From: Streptomyces camelliae
GTDB lineage: Bacteria > Actinomycetota > Actinomycetes > Streptomycetales > Streptomycetaceae
NCBI RefSeq assembly: GCF_027625935.1
Contig: NZ_CP115300.1
Span: 8,680,001 to 8,744,000, forward strand
Direction: 5' to 3'
DNA: 64,000 nucleotides
The notes below the pieces were generated by a model, which saw only the letters and a list, made by a program, of their open reading frames with translations, ran no database searches and was not told the origin of the DNA. Both the position numbers and the translations under genes were made by a program. Shown in pieces: positions 9,983 to 19,050 of the stretch; within the stretch, counting starts at the first letter, position 1, and each line of letters begins with the position of its first letter.

Positions 9983-11284
9983 GTGAGCTGGCATGTCCTG
10001 AGGCCCGGAGTGGTCCGCCCCCGCCGGGTCGCGATGCTCAGCGTGCACACGTCGCCGCTGCACCAGCCGGGCACCGGCGACGCCGGCGGCATGAACGTCT
10101 ACATCGTCGAGCTCGCCAAGCGCCTGGCCGCCCTCGGCATCGAGGTGGAGATCTTCACGCGGGCCACCTCCGCCGGTCTCCCGCCCAGCGTCGCCCTCGC
10201 GCCCGGGGTCCTGGTCCGACACGTGACCGCCGGACCCTACGAGGGCCTGGCCAAGGAGGACCTGCCCGCCCAGCTGTGCGCTTTCACCCACGGCGTGACG
10301 CGGGCGTGGGCCGGTCACCGCGCCGGTCACTACGACCTGCTCCACTCCCACTACTGGCTCTCCGGCCACGTCGGCCGCCTCGCCGCCGAGCGCTGGGGCG
10401 TCCCCCTGGTGCACACCATGCACACCATGGCCAAGGTCAAGAACGCCTCCCTCGCCCGGGACGACACCCCCGAGCCCGAGCTCCGCGTGCGCGGCGAGAC
10501 GCACGTCGTCCGGGCGGCCGACCGGTTGATCGCGAACACCGACACCGAAGCGGCCCAACTCCTGCGCCACTACGACGCCGACGACGGCCGGATCGCCGTC
10601 GTCCATCCCGGAGTCGACCTGGAGCGCTTCCGGCCCGACCCGTCGGGCGTGCCGGCCGGGCGTGCCGTGGCCCGGAGGAGTCTGGGGCTGCCGCAGGACG
10701 CGTTCGTCGTGCTGTTCGCGGGCCGCATACAGCCGTTGAAGGCACCGGACGTCCTGCTCCACTCGGTGGCCGGGCTGCTGCGCGAGCGGCCGTGGCTGCG
10801 TGAGCGGATCCTGGTGCCGGTCGTGGGCGGGCCGAGCGGGAGCGGGCCGGCCGAGCCTGAGGGCCTGCAGAAGCTGGCGGCCCGGCTCGGCATCGCGGAC
10901 GTCGTGCTGTTCCGGCCGCCGGTCGCCCAGGACCGGCTCGCCGACTGGTACCGCGCGGCATCCGTGCTCGTCATGCCCTCCTACAGCGAGTCCTTCGGCC
11001 TGGTGGCCGTCGAGGCGCAGGCCTGTGGGACGCCGGTGATCGCCGCCGAGGTCGGCGGCCTGCCGGTGGCCGTACGCGACGGCGTCAGCGGCGTTCTCGT
11101 CCCCGGGCACGACCCCGTGGACTACGCCCGCGCACTGTGCCGCTTCGCCGACGTCCCCGCGCTCTCGGCGGAGATGGGCACGGCCGCGGCCCGCCACGCC
11201 CGGCGCTTCGGCTGGGACACGGCCGCGGCGGCGACGGCGGAGGCGTACGCGGCCGCGCTGCGCGAGCGACACCTTCACCGCTGA
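9983..11284 (+). CDS. mshA: D-inositol-3-phosphate glycosyltransferase (MshA-type, GT4)
   Basis: The 433-residue GT-B glycosyltransferase matches MshA, which transfers N-acetylglucosamine from UDP-GlcNAc to 1D-myo-inositol 3-phosphate, the first step of mycothiol synthesis. Diagnostic segments are [54 protein letters not shown] and the donor-site motif [19 protein letters not shown]. The GTG start has AAGGAGG about 7 nt upstream. In the Streptomyces genomes I know, the main mshA lies elsewhere, so this may be a second copy. Placement next to mycothiol-dependent formaldehyde disposal fits extra mycothiol demand, but that is inference. Confidence 0.85.
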   Translation: MSWHVLRPGVVRPRRVAMLSVHTSPLHQPGTGDAGGMNVYIVELAKRLAALGIEVEIFTRATSAGLPPSVALAPGVLVRHVTAGPYEGLAKEDLPAQLCAFTHGVTRAWAGHRAGHYDLLHSHYWLSGHVGRLAAERWGVPLVHTMHTMAKVKNASLARDDTPEPELRVRGETHVVRAADRLIANTDTEAAQLLRHYDADDGRIAVVHPGVDLERFRPDPSGVPAGRAVARRSLGLPQDAFVVLFAGRIQPLKAPDVLLHSVAGLLRERPWLRERILVPVVGGPSGSGPAEPEGLQKLAARLGIADVVLFRPPVAQDRLADWYRAASVLVMPSYSESFGLVAVEAQACGTPVIAAEVGGLPVAVRDGVSGVLVPGHDPVDYARALCRFADVPALSAEMGTAAARHARRFGWDTAAAATAEAYAAALRERHLHR

Positions 11285-11403
11285 CGCGCCACGGGGAGAC
11301 GCCCAGGCCTGACGCTCCCGTACCGGAGTCCGGATCGCTCGACCGCCCCTGACCCGCTTCCGCGCAGCGGGCATCCTGGCCGGCGAGTCCGGGGCACCCG
11401 CCG

Positions 11404-11428
11404 CCCCCCCCCCCCCCCCCCCCCCCCC
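11404..11428. repeat. Homopolymer tract of 25 cytosines
   Basis: An uninterrupted run of 25 C lies in the 153-nt gap between the convergent mshA and MFS transporter genes, 10 nt beyond the transporter stop. Runs this long are exceptional even at this GC content. It is outside any coding region. Its true length may be uncertain, because such tracts are hard to sequence and assemble. Confidence 0.85.
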
Positions 11429-11437
11429 GCCCCGGTC

Positions 11438-13027
11438 TCATCCCATGCTGAGAGCGGTCCGCTCCGTACCGTCCTGCGCCCGCGACGCGCCCTCCTCGGC
11501 CGTCCGCCCGCGCAGTGCCGTCACCACCAGCAGCGCGGAGAACAGCGCGGCCGAGCCGCACACCACGAAGCCGATCGCGTAGCCGTGGCCGAGGGCGTCG
11601 AGAGCGTACGCACGGGCCGCGCCCGGCGGGGAGGCGGCGGGTACGGAGTTCAGGGCGAGCGGGCCGCCCTCGCGCAGCACCTCGTGGGCCGCCGCCTTCG
11701 ACCCCGCGTCCAGCGACGACGAGGTGGCCAGTGAGGAGGTCACCCGGGACGCGGCCTGGCTCAGCGCGACCGCGCCGATGACCGCCGGGCCGAGCGTGAA
11801 GCCGAAGTCGCGCAGCAGGTTGGTCGCCGCGCTCGCCATGCCCGCGAGCGGCAGCGGCACCGTGTTGACGGCGGTCGCGGTGATCGACGACACCGTGAAG
11901 GCGAAGCCGATGCCGACCAGCCCCAGCGGCAGGATCAGCGAGGTCAGGTTCCGGTCACCGACGTCGAGCCCGGCGGCCAGGAAGTCACCCGCGGCGATCA
12001 GCGCCAGACCGGCGGTGAGCAGCGCCCGCGCGGGCAGCCGGTGCAGCAGCCGGGAGGTCAGCGGGGTGAGGACCGGGGTGATGCCGTTGAGCAGCAGGAA
12101 CGCGAAGGCGGCGCGCATCGGGCTCTGGTGCTGGATGGGGCCGAGCCGGATGCTCGTCGCGTAGGCCGTGCCCAGGAAGCTGAACATGCCCACGACGGCG
12201 ACCACCGACGCGATGGCGAAGGAACGGTTGTGGAAGAGGTCCAGGCGCAGCAGAGGGGAGCGGGCCCGGCGCTCGGCGGCCACGAACAGGCCCACGAACA
12301 CCGCGGCGAGCACGAACGCCACGACCACCGGAGCCGACCCCCAGCCGTCCGTCGGCCCCTGGATGACGGCGTACAGCAGGGCGAACAGGCCGACGCCGAT
12401 GGTGATCTGGCCGCCCAGGTCCAGCGAACGTCCTTCCGGCGCCCGGGAGTTGCCGGCGAGCCACAGGCTCACCAGCGCGCTGACCGCGGCCAGCACGGCG
12501 ACCACCACGAACGCCGAGCGCCACGAGCCGTAGGTGCCGGTGATCCCGCCGAGCAGCGGGGCGAGGAAGCCGCCCGCCGACAGACTGGAGGCCCATACGG
12601 CGATGGCGCGGGCGCGTTCGGCGCCGGTGTGCGTGCCGGCCGCGATCATGGCGAGCGAGGTCGGGAAGAGCGCTGCGGCACCGAGACCGGCCAGCGCCTG
12701 CCCCACCCACAGCTGATGGATGCCGGAGGCGCTCGCGGCGACGACCTCACCCGCGCACAGCAGCGCGGCGCCGCCGACGAGGAGCCGCTTGCGGCCGAAG
12801 AGGTCGCCCAGCACGCCGAAGGTGAGTTCCAGGACGGCGACAGGCAGCAGGAACGCGTCGGAGATCCAGGTGAGTTGGGAGCCCACCGGGTGGAGGTGCT
12901 CCTGGAACAGGCCGTTCAGGGTGGCCGGTATGGCGAGGCCGATCTGGGCGAGGCAGACGGCGAGACACCCGGCGACGAGCGTGCCGAGGGGGAGCGAACC
13001 GCGCGGGGCGGCGGATGCGTCGGACAT
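11438..13027 (-). CDS. MFS drug exporter, DHA2 (14-helix) family
   Basis: The 529-residue integral membrane protein has the length and pattern of DHA2 proton-coupled exporters. The N-terminal half contains WISDAFLLPVAVLELTFG and LGDLFGRKRLLVGG (the loop between helices 2 and 3), and later GLGAAALFPTSLAMI with a downstream GGFLAPLLGG. Alternating hydrophobic stretches account for about 14 helices. It lies 15 nt after the secreted hydrolase gene in the same direction, so the two are probably one unit. The substrate cannot be told from sequence; antibiotic-like compounds are usual for the family. Confidence 0.85.
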   Translation of the reverse strand: MSDASAAPRGSLPLGTLVAGCLAVCLAQIGLAIPATLNGLFQEHLHPVGSQLTWISDAFLLPVAVLELTFGVLGDLFGRKRLLVGGAALLCAGEVVAASASGIHQLWVGQALAGLGAAALFPTSLAMIAAGTHTGAERARAIAVWASSLSAGGFLAPLLGGITGTYGSWRSAFVVVAVLAAVSALVSLWLAGNSRAPEGRSLDLGGQITIGVGLFALLYAVIQGPTDGWGSAPVVVAFVLAAVFVGLFVAAERRARSPLLRLDLFHNRSFAIASVVAVVGMFSFLGTAYATSIRLGPIQHQSPMRAAFAFLLLNGITPVLTPLTSRLLHRLPARALLTAGLALIAAGDFLAAGLDVGDRNLTSLILPLGLVGIGFAFTVSSITATAVNTVPLPLAGMASAATNLLRDFGFTLGPAVIGAVALSQAASRVTSSLATSSSLDAGSKAAAHEVLREGGPLALNSVPAASPPGAARAYALDALGHGYAIGFVVCGSAALFSALLVVTALRGRTAEEGASRAQDGTERTALSMG

Positions 13028-13042
13028 GAGCGGGTCCCAACG

Positions 13043-14452
13043 TCAGTGGTGGGCAGGGTGCGCCGGGCGGTCACGGCCGACCGTCAGGCGTGCCGGACGG
13101 AACGGGACGTAGGCCGCCCCGTCCAGACCGAGCGCGGTGGCGGACTTCTGGAGCGCGGCCGGGGTCGCGGCGTCGTCCCAGTGGCCGCCGGCGACGCGGT
13201 GTTCGAGCGCGTGCAGGGCGGCGACGGTCTCGGCGGTGGTGAACGTGCAGTGGCCCTGCCGCTCGACGTACGCCTGCCGCAGCAGCGCACCGTCCCCGGC
13301 CGCGCGCACCCGGTCGCCGAACTGCCGTTCCTGCTCGACCGGGACCAGGTTGTCGGCGACTGTGTGCACGTCCAGGAGGGGTACGGCGAGCCCCTGACCG
13401 GCGGAGGACGTGCGCTGCGCGGCACGGACCGCGGCGGGGTCGGCGGTGATCGAGGCGCCCCGGGTCAGGGACGCGAGGTCGGCGCGCAGGTCGAGCCCGG
13501 CCGCCTGATACAGGGCGCGGACCTGGGGGGCGTGCACGGATCCGGCGAGCAGACGGGCATAGTCGACGCCCTGGTTCCAGGAGTTGTTGCCACCGGCGGA
13601 CTGCTCGACGGCGTACCGGCCGCCCTCGACGAACGACAGGATGCCCTGCGCGAACCACGCGTACTGCTGCTCCTCCTGGCCCGCCCAGTCGGCCGGGCCG
13701 GGCCGGTCCGCACCGGGCGCCCAGGCGGGCAGGTTGAGGAAGGCCGCGGCCAGCGCGATCCGGGCCCGGCCCTGCGGGGTGGCCTGGGCGGCCGTGACGG
13801 CGTCGGTGAGCCGCTTCGCGGTGGCGGCCGCGGCGTCGGCGGAGCCGAAGCGGACCAGGCCGACGTCCTGCCCCGGCAGCAGCAGCCGGGCGAGGGTGTA
13901 CTCGGCGTCGAGCTGATAGTTGTCCAGGTCGGTGCCGCCCGCGACCAGGCCGCACAGCCCGAGCGCGCCGTCGACGCGACCGGCGCCGTCGCGGGCGATC
14001 TGCGCGTTGACGAGCCCGCCCATGGACTGGCCGACGGCCAGCGTGCGCCGGGGAGTGCCGATCCGGGCGGTGACGGCACCGAGCGTGGCGAACTGGTTGC
14101 GTTCGGCGCTGTTCAGGGCCCACATCGAGCCATGGGGGTCGTACGACGACCCGGTCATCGCGTAGCCCTCGGCGAGCAGTTCGGTGCGCACGGCGTCGGA
14201 GGGCGCGTCCCTGGCGACAGTGGGCCCGAAGCCGTGGCTGAACAGCAGCAGGGTGCCGTTCCAGCGGGCGGGCACGTCCGCGATCCAGGTGGCGCCGTCG
14301 GAGAGGGTGCCGGTCAGGTGGGAGGCGGCCGGCGCGTCGGCCTCGGCCGCGGGCGCTGGGGAGGTGGCGAGGGCCGTGGAGGCGAGGGTGGCCAGCGCGG
14401 CGAGGGCGATGCGCAGACGGGTACGGGCAGCGGGACGGCTGCTGTCGTGCAT
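13043..14452 (-). CDS. Secreted alpha/beta-hydrolase
   Basis: The 469-residue protein starts with a basic n-region and hydrophobic core (ARTRLRIALAALATLASTALA) with a plausible AxA cleavage site, so it is exported. The catalytic serine sits in the nucleophile elbow VGQSMGG, an oxyanion-type LFSHGF precedes it, and the catalytic histidine is probably in RQGHCTF near the C-terminus. ATG at 14452 is chosen because it has AAGGAG about 8 nt upstream and begins the signal peptide; the open frame extends to 14578 without conserved sequence. It is followed by the MFS exporter and preceded by a PaaX-type regulator, which probably controls it. The substrate is unknown; esters or amides are possible. 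Confidence 0.82.
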   Translation of the reverse strand: MHDSSRPAARTRLRIALAALATLASTALATSPAPAAEADAPAASHLTGTLSDGATWIADVPARWNGTLLLFSHGFGPTVARDAPSDAVRTELLAEGYAMTGSSYDPHGSMWALNSAERNQFATLGAVTARIGTPRRTLAVGQSMGGLVNAQIARDGAGRVDGALGLCGLVAGGTDLDNYQLDAEYTLARLLLPGQDVGLVRFGSADAAAATAKRLTDAVTAAQATPQGRARIALAAAFLNLPAWAPGADRPGPADWAGQEEQQYAWFAQGILSFVEGGRYAVEQSAGGNNSWNQGVDYARLLAGSVHAPQVRALYQAAGLDLRADLASLTRGASITADPAAVRAAQRTSSAGQGLAVPLLDVHTVADNLVPVEQERQFGDRVRAAGDGALLRQAYVERQGHCTFTTAETVAALHALEHRVAGGHWDDAATPAALQKSATALGLDGAAYVPFRPARLTVGRDRPAHPAHH

Positions 14453-14507
14453 GACGTGGGCTCCTTCTGGGCGGCTGCGGAGCGGGGACGACGACATGGG
14501 CAGATGC

Positions 14508-14563
14508 TCAGTGCACTGAACGATGGTGCGAGGAATGTAGGGCTGATTTCTTACGGCCGTCAA
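14508..14563 (-). promoter_or_regulatory. Promoter and palindromic operator of the secreted hydrolase
   Basis: On the minus strand TTGACG (14563-14558) and TACATT (14539-14534) are separated by 18 nt, a good vegetative promoter. Just downstream lies the perfect 12-bp palindrome TCAGTGCACTGA (14508-14519), placed where a repressor would block transcription. The adjacent PaaX regulator is the obvious candidate to bind it; this is inferred from position. Confidence 0.65.
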
Positions 14564-14623
14564 TGCGATGCACAACATTAGGTGCGGGCGAGTCCGTGCG
14601 GAGGTCCCGACGCGGGCGGAGTG

Positions 14624-15445
14624 CTACGCCACCGGAAGGGTCTCGATCAGCCGGCGCGCCGCGTCCCGGGCGGGTGCCTCCAGCAGGGCGTGCACGGCGC
14701 GGAACGTCCGCTCCGCCCCGGCCGCCGGCCAGTCCGCCGGCAGATGCTGCACCGGCAGCCGGGGATCGGCGCGGATGACCTGGAGCCACTCGGCGGTCAG
14801 CCGGAGGCGCAGCGCGAGGGCGTCCTCGCCGGCGAGGCCCGCGCCGCCCGCCGCGTACGGCCGCCAGGTCGCGTCGAAGTCCCGGTAAAGGGCGGCGAGT
14901 TCGGGCAGATCCCAGGTGTCGTCGATCATCTCGGCGATGTCCATGCCCGCGTCCGCGTGGGCACGGAAGACCTTCACGTGCGTGGTCAGACCCAGTTCGG
15001 CGACGATCCCGGAGACATCGACCTCGCCCGGCGCGATCCACAGCCCGCTGAACAGCGCCCCGAAGCCCGCCCAGGTCAACTGCGAGCGCAGATCGTGCCG
15101 TTGGCGCTGCCAGGACTCCGGCAGCGAGAACCCGAGCAGCGTCCAGGTGCCGTCCCAGTCCCGGTTGACCGCGCCCGTCTTCCAGATCCGCCGCTCACCG
15201 TCGCGCAGGATGGCCTCGGAACGGCCGGTGAGCCCGACATAGGTCCGCCGCCCCGCACGCCGCCGGCTCAGCAGCCCGCGCCCGACCATCCGGGTGAGCG
15301 TGGACCGGGTGGCCTGCTCCCCGACGCCGGCGCGCCGGAACACCTCGATGACACTCCCCGTGTACACGCACACACCGCGGCCCAGCACCTCGTCACCGAG
15401 GAAGCTGAGCAGGAGGGACTGGGGACGGGGGACGGGACTGGTCAC
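14624..15445 (-). CDS. PaaX-family transcriptional regulator
   Basis: The 273-residue protein has the PaaX layout: an N-terminal winged helix (PRPQSLLLSFLGDEVLGRG, then ATRSTLTRMVGRGLLSRRR), a central domain starting near RIWKTGAVNRDWDGTWTLLGF, and a C-terminal domain ending FRAVHALLEAPARDAARRL. The family represses aromatic-acid and other catabolic genes. The GTG at 15445 begins the conserved N-terminus; no ribosome-binding site precedes it, but TACTGT lies 7-12 nt upstream on the minus strand, the spacing expected for a -10 box of a leaderless mRNA. It is upstream of the hydrolase-exporter pair in the same direction. Confidence 0.8.
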   Translation of the reverse strand: MTSPVPRPQSLLLSFLGDEVLGRGVCVYTGSVIEVFRRAGVGEQATRSTLTRMVGRGLLSRRRAGRRTYVGLTGRSEAILRDGERRIWKTGAVNRDWDGTWTLLGFSLPESWQRQRHDLRSQLTWAGFGALFSGLWIAPGEVDVSGIVAELGLTTHVKVFRAHADAGMDIAEMIDDTWDLPELAALYRDFDATWRPYAAGGAGLAGEDALALRLRLTAEWLQVIRADPRLPVQHLPADWPAAGAERTFRAVHALLEAPARDAARRLIETLPVA

Positions 15446-15512
15446 GCGGATACAGTACGAGGCCCGCCTGCCGCTGACACACACATGATCGCCGGTCGCC
15501 CCGAGCGCCGCG

Positions 15513-16610
15513 TCAGTCGCCGGGCGCGGCGAGGCCGGTGAGGGCCGCGGCGATCTGGGCGAGGCGGGCGTGGTCGAGCGAGTAGAGAACGTAGTAGCCC
15601 TCGCGCCGGGTGGTGGTGAGCCCCGCCTGGCTGAGCTGCTGGAGGTGGCGGGAGATCACGGACGGGGACAGGCCGAGGAGGGTGGCGAGTTCCTGGGTGC
15701 TGCGGCTCTGCGCGGCGAGGCAGGAGATGATCTGCAGGCGTGGGGCGGCGGCCAGGGCCCGTAGCGCGGTGAGTGTCTCCGCCTGGCTGGTGGGGCGGGC
15801 GGCCGAGGCCGGCGCGAGGGGCAGGGCGGGATAGGTGATCCGCAGCGGCCAGGGAGCGTCGCAGGTGACGCGCACGTGGGGCCAGACGTAATGACTGGGC
15901 GTGAAGGTCACCGGGCGGGCCGGGGTGACCGCGATGTCGTGGTCGTGCGGACGGTCCAGGCGGAGCGTGCGCTGTCCCGGGTCGATGCGGATCTGCGGCA
16001 CCAGGGTGCGCAGCATGGGGAAGACCCCCTGGTGGGCGATCCGCTGTCCGGCCTGGGCGATCGCCTGGTGCAGGGCGGGCTCGACGCGTTCCCACTCGGC
16101 CGCGAAGGCGGCACTCCAGTAGTCCTCCAGCGCGGTGAGCGCGCCTTCGAGGACCGGGAGCGGATCGGTGAGGACGGCGCTCAGGCGTGCGGCCCGGCCG
16201 GAGTCGCTCCGCCGGAGCCCGGCGAGGGCGGCATCACGGGTGCCGGCGTTCTCGACGAGGTCGGCTCCGCGGTAGCGGGTGGTGTCGACGAGGGTCTCGG
16301 AGAGTTCCGCGGCCACCTGCGCGGGCGGCAGGGCGCGCACGGCCGCGAGCTGCTCGGCGAAGTCCGCCTCGTGATCGTTCGCCAGGCTCTCGAACAGGGC
16401 CGGAATGTGGTCCGCCACCACGAAGCTGTGCTCGCGCAAGTGCCGGCGCAGCGCGACGGGCAGGCGTCGGCAGCGCCGCACCCAGGGCACGTGCAGGGTG
16501 TGGTGTCCGGGACGGGTGAGCGCGTGCCAGGAATGGACCGCTTCGAGCAGCGGGGAGAGGGAGAAGGCGAGATCCTCCTCGGCCGTCTCGCTGAAGCGCA
16601 TCGTGATCAC
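15513..16610 (-). CDS. DUF5937 / ArsR-type HTH transcriptional regulator
   Basis: The 365-residue protein combines a long N-terminal DUF5937 region (RFSETAEEDLAFSLSPLLEAVHSWHAL) with a C-terminal ArsR-like winged helix (LGLSPSVISRHLQQLSQAGLTTTRREGYYVLYSL). The start is the GTG at 16610 or ATG at 16601, which cannot be separated. It is divergent from the YbaK-like gene with only 98 nt between them. A paralogue with the same architecture lies at 62412-63386. In Streptomyces such proteins often adjoin a transporter they regulate, but no transporter touches this one. The ligand is unknown. Confidence 0.78.
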   Translation of the reverse strand: MITMRFSETAEEDLAFSLSPLLEAVHSWHALTRPGHHTLHVPWVRRCRRLPVALRRHLREHSFVVADHIPALFESLANDHEADFAEQLAAVRALPPAQVAAELSETLVDTTRYRGADLVENAGTRDAALAGLRRSDSGRAARLSAVLTDPLPVLEGALTALEDYWSAAFAAEWERVEPALHQAIAQAGQRIAHQGVFPMLRTLVPQIRIDPGQRTLRLDRPHDHDIAVTPARPVTFTPSHYVWPHVRVTCDAPWPLRITYPALPLAPASAARPTSQAETLTALRALAAAPRLQIISCLAAQSRSTQELATLLGLSPSVISRHLQQLSQAGLTTTRREGYYVLYSLDHARLAQIAAALTGLAAPGD

Positions 16611-16708
16611 GATTGCATGATTTCACAATCAGTTGATCGGATCCGGCCGCGTCGTCCAGGCTCACCGGAGCAGCCATCGCCTCCACCAGCCGAAAGCCCA
16701 GGTCGCGC

Positions 16709-17179
16709 ATGAGCACCCATGAGGAACCCTGGCAGGCCCTGCTCGACACGGACGGCAGCGCGTACACCGTCCACGAGCACGCCGCCGCCCACAGCGTCGC
16801 CGAACGCAAGGCACTGCCCTTCCCCTGGTCCCAGGCCGTCAAGACGCTCGCCTTCACCACCCCGCGGCTCCCGCTCCTGCTCGTGGCCCTGCGCGCGGAC
16901 GACCGGGTCGACTTCGCCCGTCTCGCGGCCGCCGCCGGCATCGGCCGCGCACAGCTGCGTACGGCCGACACCGACCTGCTCACCGCGGCGGGACTGGTCC
17001 CCGGAGGCATCCCGCCGATCAGCCCCCGGCCCGGCGTGCCCTGCTGGATCGACACGGCCGTCGTCGCATCACGCGGGCCGGTCTTCTGCGGTGCCGGATC
17101 GGCCGCCCGCACCCTGGAGGTGCGGCCCGCGGTCCTCGCCCGGCTTCCGCGCGCGCACGTGGCCCTGCTGCACAAGTAG
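16709..17179 (+). CDS. YbaK/ProX-family aminoacyl-tRNA deacylase
   Basis: The 156-residue protein has the YbaK fold pattern: YTVHEHAAAHSVAERKALPFPWSQAVKTLAF, then VDFARLAAAAGIGRAQLRTA, and GLVPGGIPPISPRPG, where a Gly-x-x-Pro-Gly-type loop lines the active site. Such proteins hydrolyse mischarged tRNAs (for example Cys or Ala on tRNA-Pro) in the cytoplasm. A conserved lysine is present in QAVKTLAF. It is 59 nt upstream of a LysE-type exporter; a shared transcript is plausible. The family is clear, the exact tRNA substrate is not. Confidence 0.82.
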   Translation: MSTHEEPWQALLDTDGSAYTVHEHAAAHSVAERKALPFPWSQAVKTLAFTTPRLPLLLVALRADDRVDFARLAAAAGIGRAQLRTADTDLLTAAGLVPGGIPPISPRPGVPCWIDTAVVASRGPVFCGAGSAARTLEVRPAVLARLPRAHVALLHK

Positions 17180-17238
17180 CCCGACAAGTAGCCCGGCGCA
17201 CCGACGCACCGCCCCAGCCCTGAGGAGAAGACCGGCCC

Positions 17239-17874
17239 ATGGTGTCCACGTCGAGCCTTCTGGCGTTCGCGGCGATGTGCTTCGTGGTGATCGCGATCCC
17301 GGGACCGAGCGTCCTGTTCGTCATCGGCCGCGCCCTCGCCCACGGCCGCCGCGCGGCGCTCGCCACCGTGCTCGGCAACCTCCTCGGCAGCTATGCGCTC
17401 GTCGTCATCGTGGCCCTGGGGCTGGGCCCCCTGGTCCAGGGCTCGGCCCACGTGCTCACCGCCGTACAGCTCGCCGGCGCCGCCTACCTCAGCCACCTCG
17501 GCGTCCAGGCGATCCGGCACCGCGACCGGCTGCGCGCGGACATGGCGGTCCCGGCGGGCCGGAAACGGGGCGATCTGCGCACCGTCCTGGACGGCCTCCT
17601 CGTCGGCGTCACCAACCCCAAGGGCCTGGTCTTCTTCGCAGCGGTCCTGCCGCAGTTCGTCCACTACGACGCCGGCGGCATCCCGGCCCAGATGATGATC
17701 CTCGGCCTGGTCCCCGCCGCCGTAGGACTGTGCTGCGACACCTTGTGGGGCCTGGGCGCCTCGGCCGCCCGCTCCTGGTTCGCCGCCTCGGACCGTCGCC
17801 TGTCGGCCATCGGCGCGGCGGGCGGCACCGCACTGATCGGCCTGGGCGTGCTCGTCGCCCTCACGTCCCGCTGA
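17239..17874 (+). CDS. LysE/RhtB-family amino acid exporter
   Basis: The 211-residue membrane protein has the six-helix pattern and length of LysE/RhtB exporters. It begins with a hydrophobic helix and the family signature IPGPSVLFVIGRALAHGRRAALATVLGN; GLLVGVTNPKGLVFFAAVLPQFV is a second hallmark. It should export an amino acid or derivative from the cytoplasm. ATG at 17239 is preceded by GAGGAGAAG. The upstream YbaK-like gene runs the same way. The substrate cannot be told. Confidence 0.85.
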   Translation: MVSTSSLLAFAAMCFVVIAIPGPSVLFVIGRALAHGRRAALATVLGNLLGSYALVVIVALGLGPLVQGSAHVLTAVQLAGAAYLSHLGVQAIRHRDRLRADMAVPAGRKRGDLRTVLDGLLVGVTNPKGLVFFAAVLPQFVHYDAGGIPAQMMILGLVPAAVGLCCDTLWGLGASAARSWFAASDRRLSAIGAAGGTALIGLGVLVALTSR

Positions 17875-17940
17875 ACGGCCGGGGTTCCCCAGGGCCGGAA
17901 CTCGATACGGCTCGATGCGCCGCGGGGGTACGTTCGGCCC

Positions 17941-18444
17941 ATGACGTGGTGGACGTACCTGGAGGACCGGACCCGCCGGGAGGTCGACGCGCAGGTGCTG
18001 GACGACCGCCCGCTTGCGGCGATGAAGGCCGTGTGGGAAGCGCTGCGGCCGCTGGGGCTGGGTGTGCGCGAGGCGGAAGAGGTGGTCCACGCGCGCTACG
18101 AGGTTCTCGGCGACCGGGTGAGGCACAAAGCACCCGATCCGCTCGACGTCCCCTCGCTGGCCGCCCGTGCCGCAGCCCACCCGGGTCGGGTGGTCGTGGT
18201 CGAGGCGCTCTGGGACGGTGACACCGTCCACGACTGGTTCGTGGACCTGGTCGCCGTCCTGGAGGAGCCGTCAGGGGAAGGCCATCTGGCGACCGTCCAC
18301 CGCCGTCCCGGAGGGCCGCCGCCGGGCAGGATCGCCGACGAGGCCGGTCGCGCCCTGGCCGACCACCTGGGCGTGCCCTTCCACTTCAGCTCCCCGGACG
18401 TCCCTGACGACGAGGCGCCACGCTGGCGGGCGGTCAGCCGATGA
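17941..18444 (+). CDS. Hypothetical protein, 167 aa
   Basis: I do not recognise a family. The protein is soluble, has no signal peptide or cysteines, and begins MTWWTYLEDRTRREVDAQVL. Most of it alternates short helices and strands (VRHKAPDPLDVPSL, GRVVVVEALWDGDTVHDWFVDLV). The ATG at 17941 is close to GGGGGTACG rather than a clear ribosome-binding site, so the start may belong to a leaderless message. Codon use is typical of real genes here. The 3' end overlaps the convergent gene at 18434 by 11 nt. Confidence 0.65.
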   Translation: MTWWTYLEDRTRREVDAQVLDDRPLAAMKAVWEALRPLGLGVREAEEVVHARYEVLGDRVRHKAPDPLDVPSLAARAAAHPGRVVVVEALWDGDTVHDWFVDLVAVLEEPSGEGHLATVHRRPGGPPPGRIADEAGRALADHLGVPFHFSSPDVPDDEAPRWRAVSR

Positions 18445-18862
18445 GCGAGCGGAACTGCTCGATCGTACGGCGGCGCATCGTGAGGAACGCGAGCCAGGAA
18501 CCGTCGGCGTAGTGCAGGCGGAAGCGGGCCATCAGCCGGGTGCGGGGCCGGCGTTCGACCCGGGCCACCCAGGCCCGCGGCACCTCCCACACCGGGGTGC
18601 CGTCCAGAGACCGGACCAGGCCGACCCGCTGGTCGGTCACGCGCAGCAGCAGCGCCCCTGAGGTGCCCGGCATCCCCGCGGCGATGCTGCCGGCTCCGCC
18701 GGACTGTGCGCCGACGTTGTGCATCAGCTGGTTCGCGACGACCCCGCCCACATTGATGCTGACGCCCTTGGCGCTGTTGGCGGGAACGACGCTGCCGTAC
18801 CCCAAGAGCCGTTCACCGGAGGCCAGTTGACTGAGGGCGGAACGCTCGTGGAGGGCAGACAT
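18434..18862 (-). CDS. Hypothetical protein with PH-like beta-rich domain
   Basis: This 142-residue protein starts at the ATG at 18862 (MSALHERSALSQLASGERLL). It has a glycine-rich middle (VGGVVANQLMH and AQSGGAGSIAAGMPG) and a beta-rich C-terminal half (ALLLRVTDQRVGLVRSL, VPRAWVARVERRPRTRLMAR, FRLHYADGSWLAFL) that resembles bacterial PH/GRAM-like domains. No catalytic motif is visible. A longer frame runs upstream to 19714 but is a shadow of the TOPRIM gene. Function unknown. Confidence 0.6.
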   Translation of the reverse strand: MSALHERSALSQLASGERLLGYGSVVPANSAKGVSINVGGVVANQLMHNVGAQSGGAGSIAAGMPGTSGALLLRVTDQRVGLVRSLDGTPVWEVPRAWVARVERRPRTRLMARFRLHYADGSWLAFLTMRRRTIEQFRSLIG

Positions 18863-19050
18863 GCCCGTGATCACAGGCGACGAGCCGCCCGGGCCCTCCG
18901 TGCCGAGGGCACCCCCTGCCTTACGACATCGACAAGATGGGCGGTGTCTTCCAGGTGCTGGGACGTGCCCGGGATCGACTCCAGCGCCCCGAGCCGGACC
19001 ACCGTCCCCTGGCCGTCCGCCCTCTGACCGTGAGGCGTCACGGCCGGTGA
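18863..19050. other. Gap with no recognisable gene
   Basis: This 188-nt stretch lies between two minus-strand genes. A plus-strand segment near 18917-19027 reads like coding sequence (PYDIDKMGGVFQVLGRARDR) but has no start and no family I can name, so it may be a gene remnant. The promoter of the 18434-18862 gene should also lie here. Confidence 0.3.

Noticed and set aside
12041..14581. 846-codon plus-strand frame opposite the exporter and secreted hydrolase
   Set aside because: Antisense shadow with low-complexity Gly/Arg/Glu composition; the minus-strand genes have clear motifs.
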